Part shown: positions 16,292-23,495 of the stretch, one piece after another
How positions within the stretch are numbered: the stretch's first letter is position 1
Layout: every line of letters starts with the position of its first letter
Assembly (NCBI GenBank): GCA_031417555.1
Contig: JANOVV010000049.1
Location: forward strand, 1-27,728
Reading direction: 5' to 3'
Length of the DNA: 27,728 nucleotides
Source: JADKIH01 sp031417555
Lineage (GTDB): Bacteria > Bacteroidota > Bacteroidia > AKYH767-A > 2013-40CM-41-45
Translations under genes and position numbers: made by a program
Notes under the pieces: generated by a model
What the model saw: only the letters and a program-made list of their open reading frames with translations
What the model was told of the DNA's origin: nothing
Database searches by the model: none

Positions 16292-17194
16292 ATGAAAAAC
16301 GATTATACATTAACAGAAAGTCCCTCCATTGACCAGGTTGGTATTGAGGAGAAAATTTCCAGGTTTAGCAAACGAAGCATAAAAAAAGAGTCGAAGTTAG
16401 CCGCTCTTAAGCTTGCCATGAGCATGATGGATCTTACTACTCTTGAAGCCAAAGACACTCCGGGGAAAGTAAAACAACTTTGTACAAAAGCCATGTTCCC
16501 GCATTCAGGCTTGGAAGGAATACCTTCCGTTGCCGCAGTTTGTGTTTACGCTAATCTTGTTAAAGTTGCCAAAGAAGCACTCAAAGGATCGAAGGTAAAA
16601 GTCGCCGCAGTAGCTACTGCTTTTCCAAGCGGAATGTCGAGCCGGAAAGTAAAACTCGAAGAAACTAAATGGGCCGTCAACGAAGGCGCCGATGAAATCG
16701 ACATGGTAATTTCACGTGGTCATTTTCTTTCGGGTGAATATAATTTTGTCTTTGATGAAATAGCTGCCGTTAAAGAAGCCTGCGGACAAGCACATCTGAA
16801 AGTCATACTCGAAACCGGCGAACTCAGCACACTCGATAATGTAAGAAAAGCCAGTGACATTGCCATGTATGCCGGTGCAGACTTCATAAAAACATCAACC
16901 GGAAAAATTCAACCCGCCGCTACATTGCCTGTAACACTTGTCATGCTCGAAGCAATTCGTGATTATTATTATGAAACAGGAATAAAGATCGGCATGAAAC
17001 CGGCCGGAGGTATTGCAACAGCAAAACTCGCCATTCAATACCTTGTTGTCCTTCGCGAAACACTCGGCAACGACTGGCTTACACCCGACCTCTTCCGTTT
17101 CGGTGCAAGCTCATTAGCCAATGATTTATTAATGCAAATTGTAAAACAACAAACAGGAGTTTATCAGAGTATTGATTATTTCTCGAAGGATTAG
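16292..17194 (+). CDS. deoC: deoxyribose-phosphate aldolase DeoC
   Basis: DeoC splits 2-deoxyribose-5-phosphate into glyceraldehyde-3-phosphate and acetaldehyde, the last step of deoxynucleoside breakdown. It is a class I aldolase of 300 residues. The Schiff-base lysine is Lys200 in DFIKTSTGK, the second active-site lysine is Lys236 in GMKPAGGI and the acid is Asp137 in GADEIDMVI, corresponding to E. coli Lys167, Lys201 and Asp102. An N-terminal extension of about 40 residues makes it longer than the E. coli enzyme (259), resembling the long DeoC group. It starts a run of same-strand genes; an aldehyde dehydrogenase follows after 94 bp and could remove the acetaldehyde. Confidence 0.95.
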   Translation: MKNDYTLTESPSIDQVGIEEKISRFSKRSIKKESKLAALKLAMSMMDLTTLEAKDTPGKVKQLCTKAMFPHSGLEGIPSVAAVCVYANLVKVAKEALKGSKVKVAAVATAFPSGMSSRKVKLEETKWAVNEGADEIDMVISRGHFLSGEYNFVFDEIAAVKEACGQAHLKVILETGELSTLDNVRKASDIAMYAGADFIKTSTGKIQPAATLPVTLVMLEAIRDYYYETGIKIGMKPAGGIATAKLAIQYLVVLRETLGNDWLTPDLFRFGASSLANDLLMQIVKQQTGVYQSIDYFSKD

Positions 17195-17199
17195 AAGGG

Positions 17200-17227
17200 A
17201 GTATCAAGTATCAAGTATCAAGTATCA
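17200..17227. repeat. four tandem AGTATCA heptamers
   Basis: AGTATCA is repeated four times without a mismatch (17200-17206, 17207-17213, 17214-17220, 17221-17227), starting 6 bp after the deoC stop. One more AGTATCA followed by the variant AGAATCA stands at 21364-21377, right after the cysD stop. Confidence 0.85.
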
Positions 17228-17245
17228 AGAAAAAAAATTGAACAA

Positions 17246-17280
17246 CTATTAACAATTAACTAATAACAATTAACTAACAA
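17246..17280. repeat. second 7-bp-phased array, TAA-type units
   Basis: Five heptamers CTATTAA, CAATTAA, CTAATAA, CAATTAA and CTAACAA run from 17246 to 17280 and end 8 bp before the start codon of the aldehyde dehydrogenase gene. The sequence differs from the AGTATCA array next to it but has the same period. Confidence 0.65.
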
Positions 17281-17288
17281 CCATCTCC

Positions 17289-18773
17289 ATGGCAATTAGA
17301 AAAAATAAAAAGGACGTTACTTTAAACTTTAGTACTGACTGGTCCTATGCACCGGCGCCTGAGAGTAGCGACCATATTAAACTTAAACCACAATACGAGC
17401 TTTTCATAAATGGAGAATTTACTCCTCCTTCTTCCGGAAAATATTTTGATACCATTAATCCCGCCAATGAAAAAAAACTTGCACTCATAGCAGAAGCCAA
17501 TGAAAAAGATGTCGATAAAGCGGTTAAAGCTGCTCGTCATGCCTATGATAAATATTGGGGAAAGATGCCTGCAAAGGAACGCGGTAAATATATTTTTCGC
17601 ATTGCACGTATCATTCAGGAAAGAGCAAGAGAACTTGCAGTCATCGAATCTCTCGATGGTGGAAAACCAATTCGTGAATCGCGCGACATAGATATTCCTC
17701 TCGCTGCGGCACATTTTTTTTATTATGCAGGATGGGCCGATAAGATTGAATATGCCGTACCCGGTGCAAAGACAAGATCACTTGGTGTTGCCGGACAAAT
17801 CATTCCTTGGAATTTCCCGCTCCTAATGGCAGCCTGGAAAATTGCACCCGCATTAGCAGCAGGAAATACTGTTGTTCTGAAACCTGCCGAAACAACTTCT
17901 CTTACAGCCTTAAAACTTGCCGAAATAATCGCCGAAGCCGGACTTCCTCCCGGTGTTGTCAATATTATAACCGGCGCAGGTGCCACCGGTGCTGCCATTG
18001 TAAATCATCCCGGCATCGACAAAATAGCATTTACCGGTTCAACCGATGTTGGAAAAATAATTCAGAAAGCCATTGCGGGGACTTCAAAAAGATTTACACT
18101 TGAACTCGGCGGTAAAGCGGCAAATATTATTTTCGAAGATGCAGCAATCGATCAGGCTGTGGAAGGTATTATCAATGGAATATTTTTCAATCAGGGACAT
18201 GTTTGTTGCGCCGGTTCAAGACTGTTTGTTCAGGAAAGTGTAGCAAAGAAAGTCATTCGTAAACTGAAAGACAGGATGGAAACATTGATTGTCGGCGATC
18301 CTTTGGATAAAAACTCAGATATCGGTGCCATTAATTCAAAGATGCAGTTGGATAAAATTAAACAATACGTAAAAATAGGAATGAATGAAGGCGGAGAATG
18401 TTTTCAGACATCATGTTCTCTACCATCTAAAGGATATTGGTACAGACCGACATTGTTCACTAACGTTTCGCAATCGTCACGCATTGTTCAGGAAGAAATT
18501 TTCGGACCGGTGTTAAGCATACAAACTTTTCGTACTGTAGAAGAAGTAATTGAAAAAGCGAATAACATTCCGTACGGACTTAGTGGAGGAGTATGGACTG
18601 ATAAAGGATCGAAAATTTTTAAAGTAACATCGGCGCTTCGTGCGGGAGTCATCTGGGCAAATACGTATAATAAATTTGATCCAACATCTCCTTTTGGCGG
18701 ATACAAAGAAAGCGGAATGGGCCGTGAAGGAGGTCTTCATGGGTTAATGCCTTATTTACAAATTGATAACTGA
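17289..18773 (+). CDS. aldehyde dehydrogenase, complete, deoC-linked ALDH16-like type
   Basis: This NAD(P)-dependent enzyme oxidises an aldehyde to its acid. All key residues are present in the 494-residue protein: Asn175 in PWNFP (oxyanion hole), Lys198 in LKPAE, the nucleotide-loop motif FTGSTDVG (248-255), the base Glu272 in LELGGK and the nucleophile Cys306 in GHVCCAGSR. The N-terminal block YAPAPESSDHIKL, before the usual NGEF start, is one I associate with the ALDH group that travels with deoC and with the first domain of ALDH16 proteins. The gene sits 94 bp after deoC and 17 bp before a pseudo-ALDH gene. Acetaldehyde from DeoC is the plausible substrate, inferred from position only. 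Confidence 0.93.
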   Translation: MAIRKNKKDVTLNFSTDWSYAPAPESSDHIKLKPQYELFINGEFTPPSSGKYFDTINPANEKKLALIAEANEKDVDKAVKAARHAYDKYWGKMPAKERGKYIFRIARIIQERARELAVIESLDGGKPIRESRDIDIPLAAAHFFYYAGWADKIEYAVPGAKTRSLGVAGQIIPWNFPLLMAAWKIAPALAAGNTVVLKPAETTSLTALKLAEIIAEAGLPPGVVNIITGAGATGAAIVNHPGIDKIAFTGSTDVGKIIQKAIAGTSKRFTLELGGKAANIIFEDAAIDQAVEGIINGIFFNQGHVCCAGSRLFVQESVAKKVIRKLKDRMETLIVGDPLDKNSDIGAINSKMQLDKIKQYVKIGMNEGGECFQTSCSLPSKGYWYRPTLFTNVSQSSRIVQEEIFGPVLSIQTFRTVEEVIEKANNIPYGLSGGVWTDKGSKIFKVTSALRAGVIWANTYNKFDPTSPFGGYKESGMGREGGLHGLMPYLQIDN

Positions 18774-18790
18774 GAAAATTGAAAAATAAA

Positions 18791-19726
18791 ATGGACGCTA
18801 TCGAAAAAAATAAATCACTTGTTGATGTAAAAACAAATGGTCAGGCTAATGGAAATTCTTCCAAAGGCGACAGACTCGATATAATGAAGACTTATAAGAT
18901 TTATATCGATGGTAAATTTCCGCGAACAGAATCGGGAAGATATTATACCCTCGAAAACAGTTCCGGAAAAACTATTGCAAATATTTGTGAATCTTCCAGA
19001 AAAGATTTTCGTGAAGCTGTTGTCGCTGCACGCAAAGCACAACCGGGATGGTCATCGAAAAGTGCCTATAATAAAGCTCAAATACTTTATCGCATTGCAG
19101 AAATGCTTGAAGGCCGTCGTGATCAATTTATCAGTGAATTAAAAGAACAGGGAAGCAGTAACTCACAGGCAGAAAAAGAAATTAATCTTTCCATAGACAG
19201 ACTTGTGTATTATGCCGGATGGTGTGATAAGTTTCAGCAGGTATTCAGTTCCGTAAATCCTGTCGAGTCATCGCATTTTAATTTTTCTGTTCCTGAACCA
19301 ATGGGTGTAATTTCAATTTTATCACCCGAATCACTTGGGCTTCTTGGACTAATTTCATTAATCGCTCCTGCTATTGCCGGTGGAAATACAGTTGTCGCAT
19401 TGGCTTCATCATCAAAACCATTATGTGCAGTTACTTTTGGCGAAGTACTTAATTCATCCGATGTTCCGGCCGGAGTTGTTAATCTTTTAACAGGCCACCG
19501 TTCCGAATTGATGTCACATTTCGCTACCCATATGGATGTAAATGCTCTCGTTTATTGCGGAGAAGATGCTGCAGAAATTAAAAATGTGAAAGAATCTGCA
19601 TCATTAAATGTAAAAAGAGTAATGGTTTATAAAGAAAACGATATCATGGATGATAAAACACAGCATCCATACCGCATCATGGATCTACAAGAAATTAAAA
19701 CAACCTGGCATCCGATCGGACAATAA
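18791..19726 (+). CDS. aldehyde-dehydrogenase-like pseudoenzyme lacking the catalytic domain
   Basis: This 311-residue protein covers only the cofactor-binding part of an ALDH. It aligns from YKIYIDGKF (residue 35) through the degenerated PWNFP region (ILSPESLG), AGGNTVVALASSSKP (197-210), VPAGVVNLLTG (225-235) and NVKRVMVY (273-280), which is where LELGGK should follow. The catalytic Glu and Cys and the rest of the catalytic domain are absent, and LKPAE is replaced. The first 34 residues are polar and linker-like. The end (KTTWHPIGQ) looks like a natural C-terminus; no ALDH remnant follows because cysC begins 11 bp later. I propose it is the second half of a split ALDH16. ATG 18791 is chosen; an in-frame TTG at 18779 would add four residues. 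Confidence 0.85.
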   Translation: MDAIEKNKSLVDVKTNGQANGNSSKGDRLDIMKTYKIYIDGKFPRTESGRYYTLENSSGKTIANICESSRKDFREAVVAARKAQPGWSSKSAYNKAQILYRIAEMLEGRRDQFISELKEQGSSNSQAEKEINLSIDRLVYYAGWCDKFQQVFSSVNPVESSHFNFSVPEPMGVISILSPESLGLLGLISLIAPAIAGGNTVVALASSSKPLCAVTFGEVLNSSDVPAGVVNLLTGHRSELMSHFATHMDVNALVYCGEDAAEIKNVKESASLNVKRVMVYKENDIMDDKTQHPYRIMDLQEIKTTWHPIGQ

Positions 19727-19737
19727 CAATTGTATTT

Positions 19738-20328
19738 ATGATTTATCCATTGGAAGAAACTATAAGCCGCGATCAACGCATTACTGCCATGCACCAACTG
19801 CCATTTGTAGTTTGGATGACAGGATTAAGCGGTTCCGGTAAAAGCACATTGGCTGTTGCATTGGAAAAAAGTTTAATTGAAAAAGGATTCAAAGCATTCA
19901 TGCTTGATGGCGATACCATACGTACCGGTTTGAATAAAGACCTAAGTTTTTCAGAGAGCGACAGGCGCGAAAACATTAGAAGAATCGGAGAAGTTTGCAA
20001 GCTGATGAACAATGCAGGATTAATTGTTATCACTTCATTTATTTCACCGTTCCGTGCAGAACGAGATTTCGTTCGTTCACTTTTACCACCATCCGATTTT
20101 GCAGAAGTTTTTGTTAATGCTTCTTTAGAAAGTTGCGAAAAGCGCGACGTTAAAGGTCTCTATAAAAAAGCCCGCCAGGGAATTATTTCCGAGTTTACAG
20201 GAATTGATTCTCCTTATGAAACTCCTTTGCATCCGGAAATAATTCTCAATACTGATAAAGAAACAGAAAGCGAATCTTTGGCTCTTTTAATGAATTTTTT
20301 ATTGCCGAAAATCAGCCTGGCTCTTTAG
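19738..20328 (+). CDS. cysC: adenylylsulfate (APS) kinase CysC
   Basis: CysC phosphorylates APS at the 3' position to make PAPS, the universal sulfuryl donor. The P-loop GLSGSGKST is at residues 29-37, followed by LDGDTIRTGLNKDLSFS (56-72), the substrate loop FISPFRAERD (101-110, with the conserved serine) and RDVKGLYKKAR (136-146). At 196 residues it is a stand-alone kinase, not fused to CysN as in many Bacteroidota and Proteobacteria. It begins only 11 bp after the pseudo-ALDH gene, with no visible promoter between, and is separated from cysD by 130 bp. With the sulfotransferase downstream, its PAPS is most likely used for sulfation. Confidence 0.95.
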   Translation: MIYPLEETISRDQRITAMHQLPFVVWMTGLSGSGKSTLAVALEKSLIEKGFKAFMLDGDTIRTGLNKDLSFSESDRRENIRRIGEVCKLMNNAGLIVITSFISPFRAERDFVRSLLPPSDFAEVFVNASLESCEKRDVKGLYKKARQGIISEFTGIDSPYETPLHPEIILNTDKETESESLALLMNFLLPKISLAL

Positions 20329-20360
20329 TTAGAGTAATCTGTAAGATTTGTGTAATAAAA

Positions 20361-20391
20361 AACAAACATTTGTTCGATTATAACTTATAAT
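20361..20391. promoter_or_regulatory. two adjacent perfect dyads upstream of cysD, possible operator
   Basis: AACAAA and TTTGTT form a perfect inverted repeat around CA at 20361-20374. Three bases later ATTATAA and TTATAAT form another perfect one around a single C at 20377-20391. They lie 32 bp upstream of a TAGATTTG promoter-like motif. Chance dyads are common in AT-rich DNA, so regulator binding is only a possibility. Confidence 0.35.
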
Positions 20392-20422
20392 GATTTATTA
20401 TCGTTCAAAACCAACAAGCAAA

Positions 20423-20430
20423 TAGATTTG
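20423..20430 (+). promoter_or_regulatory. possible -7 element of a cysD promoter
   Basis: TAGATTTG is a full match to TAnnTTTG and stands 28 bp before the cysD ATG. The -33 region has no convincing TTTG, so the call is tentative. If active, it would let cysDNQ and the glycan genes be expressed apart from deoC-ALDH-cysC. Confidence 0.35.
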
Positions 20431-20458
20431 TTTTTTTCTCAAAAACCCACAAATAAAC

Positions 20459-21364
20459 ATGTTTAGCTATAATCTTGATAATATTCGTGAGCTCGAATCA
20501 GAAAGTATTTTCGTTTTGCGTGAAGTCGCCGCTCAATTTCAGAAACCCGTTTTGCTTTTTAGCGGTGGAAAAGATTCAATTGTTGCTTCTCATTTGGCCA
20601 TGAAGGCTTTTTATCCTGCAAAAATTCCCTTTCCACTTTTACATATTGATACAGGCCATAATTTTCCGGAGACTATCAGTTTCCGCGATAAATGGATAAA
20701 AGAATTGGGAGTGAATTTAATCGTTCGTTCTGTTCAAAGTTCAATTGATAAAGGACGTGTGGCAGAAGAAAAAGGAACGAATGCAAGCAGAAATGTTTTG
20801 CAGACAACAACATTGCTTGATGCAATAAAAGAATTTCAATTTGATGCCGCCATTGGCGGTGCCCGAAGAGATGAAGAAAAATCCCGTGCGAAAGAACGTT
20901 TTTTTTCATTCCGCGACGAATTCAGTCAGTGGGATCCAAGAAACCAACGTCCGGAACTTTGGAATTTATTCAATGGCAGGAAAAATTATGGAGAACATTT
21001 TCGGATTTTTCCTTTGAGTAACTGGACAGAACTCGATATCTGGAATTACATACGTCGTGAAAAACTTCAGATCCCGGATTTGTATTTTTCTCATAGCAGA
21101 AAAGTTTTCAAACGAAACGGTGTTATCTATGCTCTAGCCGATTTTATGAAATTAGCAGAAGGAGAAAAAGCAGAAGATATGGCAGTACGTTTTCGTACCG
21201 TCGGAGATATTACCTGCACAGGTGCTGTAGCTAGCAAAGCATCAACAATAGAAGATATTATTAAAGAAATTTTTACCTCCACTGAAACTGAAAGAGGCAC
21301 TCGTATTGATGACAAACGTACGGATACTGCCATGGAAGATAGGAAGAGGGAGGGGTATTTTTGA
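20459..21364 (+). CDS. cysD: sulfate adenylyltransferase subunit 2 (ATP sulfurylase, CysD)
   Basis: CysD is the catalytic subunit that joins sulfate and ATP into APS and pyrophosphate, working with the GTPase CysN. The PP-loop SGGKDS is at residues 35-40. LLHIDTGHNFPE, GGARRDEEKSRAKER and the C-terminal KRTDTAMEDRKREGYF are family hallmarks, the last being the usual end of CysD. The 301-residue length is normal. The gene follows cysC and precedes cysN by 71 bp, a gap holding a palindrome. No cysH, cysI, cysJ or sulfate transporter is in the window. Confidence 0.97.
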   Translation: MFSYNLDNIRELESESIFVLREVAAQFQKPVLLFSGGKDSIVASHLAMKAFYPAKIPFPLLHIDTGHNFPETISFRDKWIKELGVNLIVRSVQSSIDKGRVAEEKGTNASRNVLQTTTLLDAIKEFQFDAAIGGARRDEEKSRAKERFFSFRDEFSQWDPRNQRPELWNLFNGRKNYGEHFRIFPLSNWTELDIWNYIRREKLQIPDLYFSHSRKVFKRNGVIYALADFMKLAEGEKAEDMAVRFRTVGDITCTGAVASKASTIEDIIKEIFTSTETERGTRIDDKRTDTAMEDRKREGYF

Positions 21365-21379
21365 GTATCAAGAATCAAT

Positions 21380-21395
21380 CCTGATAGCTATCGGG
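21380..21395. repeat. REP-like palindrome in the cysD-cysN gap
   Basis: The 16 bases CCTGATAGCTATCGGG form a stem that is complete in RNA if one U-G pair is allowed. AGAATCAA occurs on both sides (21371 and 21398). I recall CCCGATAGCTATCGGG as a frequent intergenic palindrome in Bacteroidota. It could trim or protect transcript ends between cysD and cysN. Confidence 0.55.
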
Positions 21396-21435
21396 AAAGA
21401 ATCAAGAAAATAGATTTTAAAAAATAAAAAAATAT

Positions 21436-22695
21436 ATGCCTTTTAGAAATGATATTGAATTAATGCGCTTCACTACTTGTGGAAGTGTGGACGATGGAAA
21501 AAGTACGCTTATAGGCAGGTTGCTGATGGATACAAAAAATATTCTTGATGACCAGATGCTTGCTATTCAATCTTCGAGTTTGAAAAAAGGATTTGATGGC
21601 ATTGATCTTTCACTACTAACCGATGGCTTAAAAGCTGAACGTGAACAGGGAATTACTATTGATGTGGCTTACCGTTATTTCACTACATTAAAAAGAAAAT
21701 TTATCATTGCCGATACCCCCGGACATATTCAGTATACGCGGAATATGGTTACCGGAGCTTCAACTGCAAATCTGGCTCTTGTACTTGTTGATGCAAGAAA
21801 AGGAATGGTTGAACAAACTCGCAGACATGCTTTCATCGCAAGCCTTCTTCGTATTCCTCATATGGTTGTTTGCATTAACAAAATGGATCTTGTCGATTAT
21901 GATCAGGAAACTTATGACATAATCGTCGAAGATTTCAGAATGTTTTCTTCGCGATTAGATATTCAGGATATACAATTCATCCCGCTAAGTGCCAAACATG
22001 GTGATAATGTCGTTAGCCGATCTGAGAATATGCCATGGTATGAAGGCAGTACTCTTATGTTTCATCTTGAAAATGTACACATCAGCAGTGATCTAAATCA
22101 CGTCGATTGCCGGTTTCCTGTGCAATATGTTATTCGTCCGCAAATAGATGCTCATCACGATTACAGAGGATATGCAGGAAGAATTGCCGGAGGTGTTTTT
22201 AGAAAAGGTGACAACGTAGTCGTTTTTCCATCCGGATTTACCACAAAAATTAAATCAATAGACTGTGCAGGAAAAACAGTGGATGAAGCTTTTGCTCCTA
22301 TGTCTGTAAGTATAAATCTTGAAGATGATCTTGACATTTCCAGAGGAGATATGATCGTTAGAGAAAATAATATTCCACAAACAGGTCAGGATTTAGAGAT
22401 TATGCTTTGCTGGCTGAATGAAAAAAAACTCAATCCGAATACCAGTTATATTTTAAGACATACAACCAGAGAAGTTCGTTCTTTCGTAAAAGACATTCGA
22501 TATAAAATTGACATCTCAAATCTTCGTCGATTAGAAAATGAAACTTCTTTTTCAATGAACGATATTGGGCGTGTTCATCTTCGTACAACACAACCTTTAA
22601 TTTATGATAGCTATCGCCGAAACAGGAATACCGGAAGTGTTACTTTTATTGATGAAAGTACAAATGAAACCGTTGGTGCAGGAATGATAATTTAA
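21436..22695 (+). CDS. cysN: sulfate adenylyltransferase subunit 1 (GTPase, CysN)
   Basis: CysN hydrolyses GTP to drive the unfavourable formation of APS by CysD. It is an EF-Tu-like GTPase: G1 GSVDDGKST (16-24), the switch region EREQGITIDVAY (68-79), G3 DTPGH (93-97) and G4 NKMD (148-151), followed by the two beta-barrel domains. The 419 residues end after the barrels, so there is no fused APS kinase domain, in agreement with the separate cysC upstream. cysQ follows after only 8 bp, which indicates a shared transcript. Confidence 0.96.
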   Translation: MPFRNDIELMRFTTCGSVDDGKSTLIGRLLMDTKNILDDQMLAIQSSSLKKGFDGIDLSLLTDGLKAEREQGITIDVAYRYFTTLKRKFIIADTPGHIQYTRNMVTGASTANLALVLVDARKGMVEQTRRHAFIASLLRIPHMVVCINKMDLVDYDQETYDIIVEDFRMFSSRLDIQDIQFIPLSAKHGDNVVSRSENMPWYEGSTLMFHLENVHISSDLNHVDCRFPVQYVIRPQIDAHHDYRGYAGRIAGGVFRKGDNVVVFPSGFTTKIKSIDCAGKTVDEAFAPMSVSINLEDDLDISRGDMIVRENNIPQTGQDLEIMLCWLNEKKLNPNTSYILRHTTREVRSFVKDIRYKIDISNLRRLENETSFSMNDIGRVHLRTTQPLIYDSYRRNRNTGSVTFIDESTNETVGAGMII

Positions 22696-22703
22696 TTAAT
22701 ACC

Positions 22704-23495
22704 GTGGATCAGAAAAAAATTAAAGAATTAACTGCCCTCGCTCTCGAAGCAGCTTTTTCAGCAGGAAAAAAAATTCTTGAAATATACGACCGAACCATAA
22801 CTGTAGATTATAAAAGCGATGGTTCACCGCTCACCGAAGCCGATAAAGCATCCCATGAAATAATAATTCATGCTTTGCAAATTTCAGGATTGCCAGTACT
22901 AAGTGAAGAAGGTAAAGAAATTCCCTACGAACGAAGAAGTAGCTGGAAATACTTTTGGTTAGTAGACCCACTCGACGGTACCAAAGAATTTATTAAAAGA
23001 AACGGTGAGTTTACAGTAAATATAGCGTTGATGGAAAACAATCAGCCTCGTGCCGGAATAATTTTCCAACCCGTTAAAGGAATCGCTTTTGCCGGTATTG
23101 AAGGCGATGGCCTCTATAAGTTTTCCATAAACGAAAAAATTGCCCTGGATGATAATCATAAATTAAAGGTCAATATTAATACTGAAGAAAATAAAATACG
23201 TGTTATTGCCAGCCGTTCACACAAATCTGTTGAAACAGACACATTTATAAACAACCTGCGTTCATCAAAAAAAAATATAGAGCTACTAAATGTCGGTAGT
23301 TCTTTAAAATTTTGTTTGCTTGCCGAAGGAATTGCTGATATTTATCCCCGTTTCGCTCCAACTATGGAATGGGATACTGCCGCCGGACATGCTTTATTGA
23401 AATCGGTAGGGAAGAATATTTACCTTCATCCCGGAGGATCGGAAATGACTTATAACAATCCGAAGCTTATTAATGATTGGTTTATTGCCCGATAA
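22704..23495 (+). CDS. cysQ: 3'(2'),5'-bisphosphate nucleotidase CysQ
   Basis: CysQ hydrolyses PAP (3'-phosphoadenosine 5'-phosphate) to AMP, removing the inhibitory by-product of every PAPS-dependent sulfuryl transfer. It belongs to the Li+-sensitive, Mg2+-dependent phosphatase family: Glu69 in SEEG, the metal-binding motif WLVDPLDGTKEFI (85-97, with Asp88 and Asp91) and the second motif EWDTAAGHALL with Asp224. The 263-residue length is normal. Translation starts at GTG 22704, 8 bp after cysN. The 3' end overlaps the start of the flippase gene by 23 bp, tying PAP removal to polysaccharide export in one operon. Confidence 0.94.
   Translation: MDQKKIKELTALALEAAFSAGKKILEIYDRTITVDYKSDGSPLTEADKASHEIIIHALQISGLPVLSEEGKEIPYERRSSWKYFWLVDPLDGTKEFIKRNGEFTVNIALMENNQPRAGIIFQPVKGIAFAGIEGDGLYKFSINEKIALDDNHKLKVNINTEENKIRVIASRSHKSVETDTFINNLRSSKKNIELLNVGSSLKFCLLAEGIADIYPRFAPTMEWDTAAGHALLKSVGKNIYLHPGGSEMTYNNPKLINDWFIAR

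Noticed and set aside
17200..17280. CRISPR-like array
   Set aside because: Units are 7 bp with no spacers, and no cas genes are in the window.
18791..19726. Short ALDH as a sequencing or frameshift pseudogene
   Set aside because: The frame is intact, the C-terminus looks natural, and no ALDH catalytic-domain sequence follows in any frame since cysC begins 11 bp later. A pseudoenzyme fits better.
19738..23495. cysCDNQ as an assimilatory cysteine-biosynthesis operon
   Set aside because: No PAPS reductase, sulfite reductase, siroheme gene or sulfate transporter is present, and the genes continue directly into glycan export and a sulfotransferase.
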